Assembly: GCA_022824965.1 (NCBI GenBank)
Contig: JAJDYY010000006.1
Coordinates: 248,001-312,000, forward strand
Reading direction: 5' to 3'
DNA from: Gammaproteobacteria bacterium
Lineage (GTDB): Bacteria > Pseudomonadota > Gammaproteobacteria > UBA4575
Length of the DNA: 64,000 nucleotides
Below the pieces are notes generated by a model that saw nothing but the letters and a program-made list of their open reading frames with translations, was not told the origin of the DNA and did no database searches. This document shows, piece after piece, positions 19,448 through 28,760 of this stretch; position 1 is the first letter of the stretch; the number at the start of each line of letters is the position of its first letter. Made by a program: the position numbers and the translations under genes.

Positions 19448-19694
19448 TCAGGACCGGTGCCATGCCTCCCCGTGGATTCCGATACGCCGGACACAAGATC
19501 AGGCGACATCCCCGGACAAGCCATGAGTTCCGGCCCGGATTATACAGAGGATGGGCACGACATCGTTTGAATAAGTGAATGGTCGATGGAGAACGACTTC
19601 GGTACCCCGGACAGTGGGTCTTAAACCGCGTGCAGCGGGGCACCCGTGCAAAGATCCCGGGTCGAACAGGTGAATGATTGAAACAGAGGACGGT

Positions 19695-20957
19695 ATGGAA
19701 AAACGCAATGCATTTTATGCGCAGTCAGGTGGCGTCACTGCGGTGATCAACGCGACGGCCTGCGGAGTCATCGAGACTGCACGCAAGCACAAGGACAGGA
19801 TCGGCAAGGTATACGCCGGTCGCAATGGAATCCTGGGGGCGCTGACGGAAGACCTGATCGACACCTCCAGGGAATCCGCTCGCGCGATCGCCGCACTGAA
19901 ACACACCCCTTCGGGAGCCTTCGGCTCCTGCCGGTACAAACTGAAAAGTATCGAGGAAAACAGTGCCCAGTACGAGCGCCTGATGGAAGTCTTCCAAGCT
20001 CACGACATCGGCTATTTTTTTTACAACGGTGGAGGAGACTCGCAGGATACCTCGCATAAGGTTTCCCAGCTGAGCAGGAAAATGGGCTACCCGATCCAGT
20101 GCATCGGCATCCCCAAGACGGTCGACAATGACCTGCCCGTCACAGATAACTGTCCCGGATTCGGATCAGTGGCTAAATACGTGGCCGTCTCGATCAGGGA
20201 AGCGGCCTTCGATGTGAAATCCATGGCCGAGACCTCGACCAAGGTGTTCGTCATGGAGGTCATGGGGCGTCATGCCGGGTGGATCGCAGCGGCCGGCGGG
20301 CTAGCGGGGGAGAACGAAGGGGATGCGCCTCACGTGATCCTGTTCCCGGAGATTGCCTTCGATCGAAGACGGTTTCTGGCCCGGGTGAAAAAATGTGTCA
20401 AGCATTACGGTTACTGCGTGGTTTGCGTTTCCGAGGGCGCACGGTTTGCAAACGGCAAGTTCCTGGCGGATGCCGGCAGCACGGATGCATTCGGCCACAA
20501 GCAACTTGGCGGGGTGGCGCCAGTGGTAGCAGACATGATCAAGCAGGCGCATGGCTACAAGTATCACTGGGCTGTCGCGGACTACCTGCAGCGGGCTGCC
20601 CGTCACATTGCCTCGAAAACGGATGTCGAGCAGGCCTATGCCATGGGCCGGGCTGCTGTGCAATTTGCGTTACGGGGCGAAACCGCGATCCTGCCGGTCA
20701 TCGTGCGGACCTCCAACAAACCGTATCGATGGAAAATTGGCAGCACGACATTGGCGAGGGTGGCCAACCGGGAAAAGATGATGCCCAGGAACTATATTAC
20801 AAGAGACGGGTTCGGCATCACCCAGCGGTGCCGCACCTATCTTGCGCCCCTGATTCGGGGTGAGGCCTATCCGCCTTACAGTAACGGCCTGCCAAACTAT
20901 ATCCAGCTCAAAAATACACCGGTACCGAAAAAACTGGCGACCAAATTCCGTGTCTGA
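19695..20957 (+). CDS. pfp: Pyrophosphate-dependent 6-phosphofructokinase
   Basis: This enzyme reversibly phosphorylates fructose-6-phosphate with PPi. The family signature is present: GGGDSQDT (phosphate-donor loop) and PKTVDNDLP, where ATP enzymes have PGTIDND, and MGRHAGWIA follows. From ATG 19695, which has a GAGG ribosome binding site five bases away, the protein is 420 residues; ATG 19674 is an alternative. In several autotrophic and methanotrophic gammaproteobacteria this enzyme is thought to replace fructose/sedoheptulose bisphosphatases in the Calvin cycle and save PPi; that role here is inference. Confidence 0.93.
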   Translation: MEKRNAFYAQSGGVTAVINATACGVIETARKHKDRIGKVYAGRNGILGALTEDLIDTSRESARAIAALKHTPSGAFGSCRYKLKSIEENSAQYERLMEVFQAHDIGYFFYNGGGDSQDTSHKVSQLSRKMGYPIQCIGIPKTVDNDLPVTDNCPGFGSVAKYVAVSIREAAFDVKSMAETSTKVFVMEVMGRHAGWIAAAGGLAGENEGDAPHVILFPEIAFDRRRFLARVKKCVKHYGYCVVCVSEGARFANGKFLADAGSTDAFGHKQLGGVAPVVADMIKQAHGYKYHWAVADYLQRAARHIASKTDVEQAYAMGRAAVQFALRGETAILPVIVRTSNKPYRWKIGSTTLARVANREKMMPRNYITRDGFGITQRCRTYLAPLIRGEAYPPYSNGLPNYIQLKNTPVPKKLATKFRV

Positions 20958-20985
20958 AACCAGGGACCGGAGTGCCCGTCAGTTG

Positions 20986-21576
20986 CTATTCGAATTCACA
21001 GCTTTTGTACAGCCCGAATGAGCCGGGGATAATGTTCTCAAGATTGTCGGAAATGCCCTGGGCGTGGTGTACCACGTTCAGGTACTCACCATCCACCGAG
21101 AACAGCAGTTCACGGACCCCCGCCATGCCGTCTGATTCCAGGTGCGCGTGGACTATCAGTACTTCCGTGCCCTCCGTTCGTTCATAGCGTTCCCACCGAA
21201 TCTCTGCAGTGCCCAGATCCGGCAACAGGTAGTGTTTGAAGTAGTTCTTTTTCCCTCGCTCAAGCTGCTCTCGCCGGTCCTGGACCCCGTCTAAACCTGC
21301 CAGTTCAAGCCGGCCCAGACGCAGGTGTTCGACACGCCACAGCAGACGGGAGCCCAGCTTGAATGTGACCGATTCCCCGATGGCACTTCTCTGGTCCCAG
21401 ATGTGCAGCTGCCGGCTCAGTACGCCTCCGGGTATCCTGCAGCGGAACGTTTTGCTCGAAGCCTCGTAATATCCGTGGCTCAGGTTTCCATTCAACAGAA
21501 ACATCGCGCAGGAAGAAATTGACACGATGCTCCCCAAGACCAGCAGGGGACAAATCCGCGCGGAAAGCTTGTTCAT
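20986..21576 (-). CDS. Hypothetical lipoprotein
   Basis: The 196-residue product has a lipoprotein signal (hydrophobic residues 8-22 then SISSC, Cys23 as the lipid site). The mature part is mostly beta-strand in character and has no motif I recognise. It lies 15 bp after the ilvB stop in the same direction and may be read from the same transcript. No function can be assigned. Confidence 0.65.
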   Translation of the reverse strand: MNKLSARICPLLVLGSIVSISSCAMFLLNGNLSHGYYEASSKTFRCRIPGGVLSRQLHIWDQRSAIGESVTFKLGSRLLWRVEHLRLGRLELAGLDGVQDRREQLERGKKNYFKHYLLPDLGTAEIRWERYERTEGTEVLIVHAHLESDGMAGVRELLFSVDGEYLNVVHHAQGISDNLENIIPGSFGLYKSCEFE

Positions 21577-21591
21577 GTCAAGGCTGCAGGA

Positions 21592-23442
21592 CTAGAACAT
21601 CTCCGATGAATCGACATCCGTTTGCAAGTCTTCTTCTGCTGTACCGCGCGTAGGAATATGGTCTCCCGTGATCATCTGGTCGTAACTCATTCCAGGACCG
21701 ACCATGGGATACACACCTGCATCCGGGTCGATCATGACCTCCAGGAACGCCGGCCCCTTGAATTCCATGAACTTCCGGATCACCGGCTGGAGATCTGCAC
21801 TTTGTTCCAGCCTTTCTGCATATTCATAACCATCCGCCTGGGCTGCCCTGATGAAATCTTTTTTATGCAAGGACTTGTCGCTGGCAGATAATCTGCCCTT
21901 GAAGAAAAGCTTTTGCCATTGCTTCACCATGCCGTCACCCAGATTGTTCAGAATCACGATTTTGATGGGCAGCTTGTAGGTGGTCACCGTCTCCAGCTCT
22001 CCCAGGTTCATGCGTATACTGGCATCGCCATCGATATCGATCACGACGCGGTCAGGCTGGGCAAACTGAGCGCCGATCGCCGCAGGCAACCCGAAACCCA
22101 TGGTCCCCATGCTGCCTGAAGTCATCCAGAGTCGTGGCAGCCGAAAGTCGAAGTACTGAGCGGCCCACATCTGGTGCTGTCCCACACCCGTACTGATGAT
22201 TGCCTCACCTTTCGTGTACTTGTTGATTTCCTCGATCACTGCATAGGGCTGGATGAGATCACTTTGCTTGTCGTAGTTCATGGCATAGGTGCTTTTGAGC
22301 TTTGCAATGTGCGCATCCCACGACGGGTAGCTCTTGTTGAACGAACGTTCACCGGCCCCGTAGTCCAATAGCTTTTTCAGCGCTTGTGGCAGAAGGCCAA
22401 CGTGGCTCCAGTCTACCGTTTTAACCTTGTGGATCTCCGACGGATCGACATCCAGATGTGCGATAAATTTTGCCTTCGGGGCAAACTTGTCCGGTACCGC
22501 GGCAACACGATCGTCAAAGCGCGCACCGATGGCAATCAGACAGTCACAGTCTTCAACCGCGTAGTTCGCAAAGGCTGTGCCATGCATGCCAAGCATATGC
22601 AATGACCGCTCTCTCGTGGTGTCATACGTTCCGATTCCCATCAGCGTGGTCACGACTGGAATCCCGAGTCGATCCGCCAGTGCCCGGACCTCGTCTGCTG
22701 CATCACCGTTGATCACACCGCCGCCGGCATAGATGAGCGGTCGCTCCGATCTCTCCAGCGCATCAAAAAATGAACCGCACTTCTCATCCGTCAACACATT
22801 TCGGGTGACCTCGGCGATGCGTTCACGGTAGCCTCGAACAAGCAACCGGCCCTTGCCCTGAAATACCCCTTCCCAATTCTGCACGTCCTTGGGGATATCA
22901 ATGACCACGGGCCCTGGCCGGCCGGTGCGGGCAATCTCAAACGCCGTACGAACCGTGGCCTCGAGCTTCTCTGGATCCGTGATCAGGAAAACATGTTTTG
23001 CAACGGCCCCCATGATGTTGGAAATCGGGGCCTCCTGGAAGCCATCGCTGCCGATGGCGGGGGTCGGAACCTGTCCACAGATCACGACGATGGGAATCGA
23101 ATCTGCCATGCAGTCGCGAACCGGAGTCACGGTATTGGTAGCGCCTGGACCCGAGGTCACCAGCACAACGCCGACCTTGCCACTGGCCCGCGCATATCCC
23201 GAAGCCATGAACCCTGCGCCCTGCTCATTGGCAGGAACGATCAACGGCATGGACTCATTGGTTTCGGCGTTGTATCTGAACACAGCATCATAGGTCGGCA
23301 GAATCGCACCTCCGCTGTAGCCGAAGATGATTTCAGTGCCTTCCTGTGCCAGCACATGCATGATGATGTCCGACCCCGGCATGGTAGTTCCAGCCAAAGA
23401 ATGAGGCCGCGCATCGTCTTCAATTTGACAGGCTGGTTGCAT
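21592..23442 (-). CDS. ilvB: Acetolactate synthase large subunit, without adjacent small subunit
   Basis: This thiamine-diphosphate enzyme condenses two pyruvates (or pyruvate and 2-oxobutyrate) in branched-chain amino acid synthesis. The catalytic Glu segment (IVPANEQGAGFMA), the FAD/central domain and the ThDP motif IDGDASIRMNLGEL...NN are intact. From ATG 23442 the protein is 616 residues, with an N-terminal extension of about 20 residues over the usual start; the GTG at 23472 is less likely. The gene next in line is a lipoprotein, not ilvN, which is unusual for a biosynthetic enzyme. Related ThDP enzymes remain an alternative. Confidence 0.88.
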   Translation of the reverse strand: MQPACQIEDDARPHSLAGTTMPGSDIIMHVLAQEGTEIIFGYSGGAILPTYDAVFRYNAETNESMPLIVPANEQGAGFMASGYARASGKVGVVLVTSGPGATNTVTPVRDCMADSIPIVVICGQVPTPAIGSDGFQEAPISNIMGAVAKHVFLITDPEKLEATVRTAFEIARTGRPGPVVIDIPKDVQNWEGVFQGKGRLLVRGYRERIAEVTRNVLTDEKCGSFFDALERSERPLIYAGGGVINGDAADEVRALADRLGIPVVTTLMGIGTYDTTRERSLHMLGMHGTAFANYAVEDCDCLIAIGARFDDRVAAVPDKFAPKAKFIAHLDVDPSEIHKVKTVDWSHVGLLPQALKKLLDYGAGERSFNKSYPSWDAHIAKLKSTYAMNYDKQSDLIQPYAVIEEINKYTKGEAIISTGVGQHQMWAAQYFDFRLPRLWMTSGSMGTMGFGLPAAIGAQFAQPDRVVIDIDGDASIRMNLGELETVTTYKLPIKIVILNNLGDGMVKQWQKLFFKGRLSASDKSLHKKDFIRAAQADGYEYAERLEQSADLQPVIRKFMEFKGPAFLEVMIDPDAGVYPMVGPGMSYDQMITGDHIPTRGTAEEDLQTDVDSSEMF

Positions 23443-23844
23443 GATTTTTCCGCCGCTGCAGAGGGTAATCACTAAACGGATGACTATATCGTTAAACCAA
23501 GAACGCTGCCAATTCGTTTTGTTCGGCGCATGCCCTTAGCGGATGGGGGTTTTTCACTCCAGCCCGCCAGCGGCTTGTTGCCTCGCACGAAACCTTCCGG
23601 CCTGTGTGTGTGGATGATTTGACCATGGCGTGAGACCGGTGCTGCGATGAACGCATGACGGCCATCGATTCATCGTGGTGGCGCACCCTCCCCATTTACA
23701 TCAACACCTTGCCAGGTTTTCCGGAGGAGAATTCAGGCCGCCCTCTTATAAGGCTACTTTAAACAGCCATAATTATATTTTTGTTGAATCGTCGCTGTAT
23801 CGCCATCACACTAGGCCGTTACAAGAATAACCCGGACCGCGAAT
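23443..23844. promoter_or_regulatory. Divergent intergenic region between ilvB and aprM
   Basis: About 400 bp without a supportable gene. The half next to aprM becomes sharply AT-rich (about 23750-23790, with TATAAGG and ATAATTATATTTTTG), which is where an apr promoter would be expected. I could not find a -35/-10 pair with good spacing, so the exact promoter is not called. Confidence 0.35.
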
Positions 23845-24624
23845 ATGCTTGCCAGCAACCCCTTTGCTGAACTCTCGACTTCCCTTCCCAGTATTGTGAC
23901 GCAGATCTATGTAGTGGTCATGTTCATACTGGTCGTGGCAGGGACGTTGTTCGATGTGATGCACAAAAAGAGTGCCAAGTACTTTTTTGAAGATTGGCAG
24001 AAGTCGAAGAGCAAGGGGACGAGGCAGGTCGGCAACGGAGAAGTCGCGGCCCTGGCCGTGCAAACCCTGGCAAGCGAGGTGTTGACCTCATCAGAGTTTT
24101 GCTCCGCCCGCAGAAGAATTGCTCACCTGCTGACGATGTACGGCTTCGTCATTTACCTCGTTGCCACTGCGATTATGGTTTTCGGGTACCCGACTCCCGC
24201 GCATCCAACCCCTGTGATCTGGGCGCTGCTGTGGCACCTCGGGGCATTGATGGTCTGTATCGGCGGCTACTGGTTCTGGTTTTTCATTCGGGTTGATGTG
24301 ACGGCTGAGGGTTATTCACCGTTTCGCATAGTGCAGGCCGACTTGTTCATTCTTTCACTGGTGGCGAGTACGACCTTGGCCTTGCTGTGGTCATTGTCGC
24401 AGTCATTTGCAATCGGATGGTTGTTCTTCGGACTGTACGTGCTTGCAACCACGGTACTGTTTGGATCGATTCCCTGGTCCAAGTTTGCACACATGTTCTT
24501 CAAGCCTTCTGCAGCCCTGCAAAAAAGGGTTGCCGAAGCCGCTGGCTCCAGAAGCAATCTGCCGGCACCAGTAGACAAGCCTGAGACCTTTGGTTCGGCT
24601 CGCGGTCTGCCAACAAATTATTAA
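23845..24624 (+). CDS. aprM: APS reductase membrane anchor AprM
   Basis: AprM is thought to link APS reductase to the quinone pool in sulfur oxidisers that lack QmoABC. The 259-residue protein has five hydrophobic helices (about 18-35, 95-112, 122-142, 165-185 and 190-208) and a polar C-terminal tail. Its position directly before aprB and aprA is the classical aprMBA order. No QmoABC genes are in the window. It starts at ATG 23845 with a weak ribosome binding site. Confidence 0.93.
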   Translation: MLASNPFAELSTSLPSIVTQIYVVVMFILVVAGTLFDVMHKKSAKYFFEDWQKSKSKGTRQVGNGEVAALAVQTLASEVLTSSEFCSARRRIAHLLTMYGFVIYLVATAIMVFGYPTPAHPTPVIWALLWHLGALMVCIGGYWFWFFIRVDVTAEGYSPFRIVQADLFILSLVASTTLALLWSLSQSFAIGWLFFGLYVLATTVLFGSIPWSKFAHMFFKPSAALQKRVAEAAGSRSNLPAPVDKPETFGSARGLPTNY

Positions 24625-24705
24625 GTCAGCTGATCGGTTTTTGGTTTGGCTGGCATTTAGTCCTCAAGACAGAAGATTCCCAACCACAGGAGATGACAGA
24701 ATAGC

Positions 24706-25152
24706 ATGCCCACTTTCGTATATATGACCCGCTGTGATGGTTGTGGCCACTGCGTCGATGTCTGTCCCTCGGACATCATGCACATCGACAAGACCTACCG
24801 TCGTGCCTACAACATCGAACCCAACATGTGCTGGGAGTGTTACTCCTGCGTGAAGGCCTGTCCTCAAAATGCTATCGATTGCCGCGGATATGCCGATTTT
24901 GCACCTCTCGGCCACAGCGTGAGAGCGCTCCGTGAGGAAGAGAAGGGTACGATCTCCTGGAAGATCCTGTTTCGTGATGGTCGCGAAAAGAACTTTGTCT
25001 CGCCCATCCGAACGACCAAGTGGGGAACGATCCCGTCGCCGGCTGATCTGGAGGCACCCAGTGCAGATGAGATGCAGTCGCAAGAACTCGCACACGAACC
25101 AGATTCACTCAATATCGAAGGCGGCCTGCCGACGTTGAAAGGAGCAGTCTAG
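24706..25152 (+). CDS. aprB: Adenylylsulfate reductase beta subunit
   Basis: AprB carries two [4Fe-4S] clusters that pass electrons between the AprA flavin and the membrane. The cluster motifs are CDGCGHCVDVCP (10-21) and CWECYSCVKACP (42-53). The C-terminal part (WKILFRDGREKNF, TTKWGTIPSP) is the AprB-specific tail that wraps AprA. In this organism it should run in the oxidative direction, sulfite plus AMP to APS. Its stop shares one base with the aprA start. Confidence 0.96.
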   Translation: MPTFVYMTRCDGCGHCVDVCPSDIMHIDKTYRRAYNIEPNMCWECYSCVKACPQNAIDCRGYADFAPLGHSVRALREEEKGTISWKILFRDGREKNFVSPIRTTKWGTIPSPADLEAPSADEMQSQELAHEPDSLNIEGGLPTLKGAV

Positions 25153-26996
25153 TGGGATGGTTTAATCGCAGAAAAACGGTTTTTGAAGATTGCGACGTGC
25201 TCGTTGTCGGTGGTGGCATGGCCGGTTGTGGTGCTACCTACGAATCCAAGTACTGGGGCCGCGACCTCAAGGTGGTCTGTGTCGAAAAAGCCAATATCGA
25301 GCGCAGTGGTGCGGTCGCACAGGGCCTGTATGCAATCAACTGCTACATGGGCATGCAGTGGAACGAAAACCAGCCGGAGGATCATGTGCGCTATGCGCGC
25401 AATGACCTCATGGGGCTCGTGCGAGAAGACTTGGGCTATGACATCGCCCGGCATGTCGACTCCACGGTGCACAAATTCGAGGAATGGGGCCTTCCCATGA
25501 TGCGAGACCCGGAAACGGGGCGCTACCAGCGCGAGGGCAAATGGCAGATCATGATTCACGGCGAAAGCTACAAACCGATCGTCGCCGAAGCTGCTCGCAA
25601 GGCTGCGGATGAAGTCTATAACCGAATCATGGTGACCCATCTGCTGATGGATGAGGCGAAATCAAACCGGGTAGCGGGTGCCGTCGGCTTCAATGTCCGC
25701 ACCGGGGATTTCCATGTATTTCGCGCCAAGGCGGTAATCATCTGTGCCGGTGGTGCATCGCACATTTACAAACCACGTGCCGTGGGAGAGGGCATGGGAC
25801 GCACCTGGTATGCTCCCTGGAGCAGTGCCTCGGCCTATGCGCTGCCGATTCTCGTCGGCGCCAAGATGACGCAAATGGAAAACAGGATCGTTCTTGCACG
25901 GTTCAAGGACGGCTACGGTCCTGTCGGTGCCTACTTCCTGCACCTCAAGACGTATACGGAAAACGCGTATGGCGAGGAATACGAATCCAAGTGGTACGAC
26001 CAGACGAAGGAGTTGGTAGGCGATTACATCGACCATCACCCGACGCCGACCTGTCTGCGCAACCACGCTTTCCTTGAAGAACTGAAAGCCGGCAGGGGCC
26101 CCATCCGCATGGTGACCAAGGAGGCCTTCCAGGACCCTCACAAGGAAACCGTCGGCTGGGAGAACTTTCTCGGCATGACCATCGGGCAAGCAGTGGTCTG
26201 GGCATCGCAAAATATCGACCCCAAGCATATCAACCCGGAGCTGACAACCTCCGAGCCCTACGTCATGGGGTCTCATGCGACCTGCTCGGGGGCCTGGGCA
26301 AGTGGTCCTGAGGATGTCGCACCTGATGACTATCAGTGGGGCTATAACCGCATGATGTCGGTTGAAGGACTGTTTGGTGCAGGCGATACGATCGGCGGCA
26401 GTGCGCACAAGTTCTCGTCAGGGTCCTATACGGAGGGCCGAATCGCAGCCAAGGCGGCCGTCAATTACGTCAACGACATGAAAAGTGAAAAACCCAGGGT
26501 CAGCGAGAAACAGTACGAGGATCTGAAAAAGGTCATTTACCAGCCCCTGGAAAACTACGAGGTGGGCCGCAACGAGATCGTGGCGGGAACTGTCTCGCCG
26601 AGCTATATCCTGCCGATCCACGGTCTCCAGCGCCTGGAAAAGATCATGGACGAGTACGTCGGTGGAATCAGTACCAACTACATGACCAATGAACCCTTGC
26701 TCACCCGTGGCCTGGAGTTGCTGGACATGCTGAAGGAAGACCTCAACCACATCGGGGCCGAGGACCTCCATCAACTGCAAAGGGCATGGGAACTCCAGCA
26801 CCGGTTCCTGGCTTCCCAGTCAGTGGCTCACCACACCCTGTTCCGCAAGGAGACGCGCTGGCCCGGGTATTACTATCGTGGTGATCACCCGAAACTCGAT
26901 GACGAGAACTGGCACTGCCTCACCTTGTCCCGCTATGACCAGGAATCCGACAGCTGGGACCTGGAGAAAGCGCCCGTCCATCACATCATCGACTAG
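25152..26996 (+). CDS. aprA: Adenylylsulfate reductase alpha subunit
   Basis: AprA is the FAD catalytic subunit that interconverts APS with AMP and sulfite. The 614-residue protein has the FAD-binding fold (DVLVVGGGMAGCGA), the family residues RSGAVAQGLYAINCY and the GDTIGGSAHKFSSGSYTEGR segment near the flavin. The GTG start at 25152 overlaps the aprB TAG by one base, so the two subunits are translationally coupled. The protein appears complete. Confidence 0.97.
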   Translation: MGWFNRRKTVFEDCDVLVVGGGMAGCGATYESKYWGRDLKVVCVEKANIERSGAVAQGLYAINCYMGMQWNENQPEDHVRYARNDLMGLVREDLGYDIARHVDSTVHKFEEWGLPMMRDPETGRYQREGKWQIMIHGESYKPIVAEAARKAADEVYNRIMVTHLLMDEAKSNRVAGAVGFNVRTGDFHVFRAKAVIICAGGASHIYKPRAVGEGMGRTWYAPWSSASAYALPILVGAKMTQMENRIVLARFKDGYGPVGAYFLHLKTYTENAYGEEYESKWYDQTKELVGDYIDHHPTPTCLRNHAFLEELKAGRGPIRMVTKEAFQDPHKETVGWENFLGMTIGQAVVWASQNIDPKHINPELTTSEPYVMGSHATCSGAWASGPEDVAPDDYQWGYNRMMSVEGLFGAGDTIGGSAHKFSSGSYTEGRIAAKAAVNYVNDMKSEKPRVSEKQYEDLKKVIYQPLENYEVGRNEIVAGTVSPSYILPIHGLQRLEKIMDEYVGGISTNYMTNEPLLTRGLELLDMLKEDLNHIGAEDLHQLQRAWELQHRFLASQSVAHHTLFRKETRWPGYYYRGDHPKLDDENWHCLTLSRYDQESDSWDLEKAPVHHIID

Positions 26997-27271
26997 CGCG
27001 GGTCACACCGGACACCTCTTCTGTGAGTCGGGGCGCATTGGCAGGGCTCTGCCATGCCTCCCGCTCTAGAATTCTCACACCGAGAACACCTTTGCCAGAG
27101 AGGCATCCTGGCTGTGGCTGAACAACGACGCCTTGTGCGTTGGTAGACGGTGCAGGCGGTACTGAGCCTCCAACAAGCAAGCCGCACAACCAAATGTCAA
27201 CGGGTGCTTGCGAATAGGTCCGGGAACCGGTAGGGTCAGTCCCTGCCGCAGGATCAGGTCTACTCATTCCT

Positions 27272-28084
27272 ATGAAAGCAAAGTCCTTCAAGCCAGAAGA
27301 ATATTTCGTCGAAAAAGAACCCTATTACGAACCCATCGGCAAAGAGATTGAGGTATTCGAGGCTGCTTACAACAACCAGCTTCCGGTCTTGCTCAAGGGT
27401 CCCACAGGCTGCGGGAAAACTCGTTTCATGGAGTACATGAGCTGGCGAATCAAATGCCCGCTGATTACCGTGTCATGCCATGATGATCTGACGGCATCCG
27501 ACCTGGTGGGCCGCTACCTTGTCACCGGGGGTGAAACGGTGTGGGTGGACGGGCCGCTTGCGCGTGCCGTGCGTGCAGGCAGCATCTGTTATCTCGACGA
27601 GATCGTAGAAGCAAGAAAGGACACGACTGTGGTGATCCATCCCCTGTGCGATGACCGTCGTGTATTGCCTATGGAGAAACTGGGAGAACTGCTGGAGGCA
27701 CCCCCCGAGTTCTGTATGGCCATTTCATACAACCCGGGCTACCAGAGCGTTCTGAAAGATCTAAAGCAGAGTACACGTCAACGGTTTGTCGCACTCGAGT
27801 TCGATTACCCGGATGCCGCCGTGGAGCAGAAAATTGTCGAAAAGGAAACCGGTGTAGGCAGCGAGACTGCCAGGCAGCTGGTTAAGTTTGCCCAGATGAC
27901 GCGCAATCTCAAGGGAGGGGGTCTGGACGAAGGTGCAAGTACACGCCTGCTCGTCCATGCCGCGAAGCTCATGGTGGAGGGGGTAGCCCCGGTCACGGCC
28001 TGTGCAAGCTCCATATCCCAGGCGCTCACGGATGACCCGGAGATGTTGATTGCAGTCAACGAGCTGAGTTCTTCTGTATTCTGA
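27272..28084 (+). CDS. CbbQ/NorQ-type MoxR AAA+ ATPase
   Basis: This 270-residue AAA+ protein has Walker [10 protein letters not shown], Walker [12 protein letters not shown] and the C-terminal four-helix lid of the CbbQ/NirQ/NorQ group. CbbQ with its von Willebrand partner CbbO reactivates inhibited RuBisCO, while NorQ assists nitric oxide reductase assembly. Neither a vWA partner, RuBisCO nor nor genes are next to it. It follows aprA by 275 bp in the same direction, which suggests, but does not prove, that its client is elsewhere or is APS reductase. The symbol is left blank because the client is unknown. Confidence 0.85.
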   Translation: MKAKSFKPEEYFVEKEPYYEPIGKEIEVFEAAYNNQLPVLLKGPTGCGKTRFMEYMSWRIKCPLITVSCHDDLTASDLVGRYLVTGGETVWVDGPLARAVRAGSICYLDEIVEARKDTTVVIHPLCDDRRVLPMEKLGELLEAPPEFCMAISYNPGYQSVLKDLKQSTRQRFVALEFDYPDAAVEQKIVEKETGVGSETARQLVKFAQMTRNLKGGGLDEGASTRLLVHAAKLMVEGVAPVTACASSISQALTDDPEMLIAVNELSSSVF

Positions 28085-28169
28085 AACATCATCCGATACC
28101 GCCGGAGCTTGCGGTACCTCACAAGTCCATCAACCACTGACCATTTGGTCTTCTGTCCGGTGCTGCGTG

Positions 28170-28760
28170 CTACCCGTGCAACGCCGTTTGGATCTTTTTG
28201 CGCAATTGCGGAACCGTCTCGGCCTCAAACCAGTCGTTTTTCTTCAACCACCCGATGTTTCTCGGTGAGGGATGTGGAAGTGGAAAGTACAGGGGCCCGT
28301 ACTTCTCTCCCTGCCGGACGGTCTCTGCAAGTGTGGGACAAAAATCCGCCAGGTAGTGCTTTTGTGCATATTGGCCGACCAGCAATACAAGCCGGATCTT
28401 TGGCAGCAGGGACAAGAGCCGCTGATGCCATAATTCTGCGCATTCCTTGCGCGGCGGCAGATCGCCTGACCGACCTGTGCCGGGATAACAAAACCCCATC
28501 GGGATGATGGCGATCCTTTGTGCATCGTAGAACTCGCTCTCATCGAGATCCATCCACTGGCGTAACCGTTTGCCACTGGCATCGTTCCAAGGTATGCCGG
28601 TCTCGTGCACCCTGACTCCGGGTGCCTGGCCCATCACCAGTATCCTTGCGCTGTGCTTGGCCCGCAAGACCGGCTTTGGACCCAATGGCAACTCGGGCTC
28701 ACAGACACGACAAGCCCTGACTTCTGTCAGCAACCTGTCGAGTCTCGTGGTCCTTGCCAT
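28170..28760 (-). CDS. Uracil-DNA glycosylase family protein
   Basis: The 196-residue product has the UDG-superfamily motifs GQAPGVRVHETGIPWND (motif 1 region) and HPSPRN (motif 2) and a C-x2-C near the N-terminus (ACRVCEPELP). It fits the small UDG-like family of COG1573 rather than Ung or the four-cysteine Fe-S enzymes, which need more ligands. The ATG at 28760 shares one base with the stop of the four-cysteine gene upstream (TGATG), so the two are coupled. Activity on uracil is inferred from the fold only. Confidence 0.85.
   Translation of the reverse strand: MARTTRLDRLLTEVRACRVCEPELPLGPKPVLRAKHSARILVMGQAPGVRVHETGIPWNDASGKRLRQWMDLDESEFYDAQRIAIIPMGFCYPGTGRSGDLPPRKECAELWHQRLLSLLPKIRLVLLVGQYAQKHYLADFCPTLAETVRQGEKYGPLYFPLPHPSPRNIGWLKKNDWFEAETVPQLRKKIQTALHG

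Noticed and set aside
20279..20863. Open frame inside pfp on the same strand
   Set aside because: The pfp frame is continuous and carries all family motifs; this is an out-of-frame read.
23492..23695. Small minus-strand frame between ilvB and aprM, 67 codons
   Set aside because: No ribosome binding site, no recognisable sequence, and it lies in the presumed promoter region.
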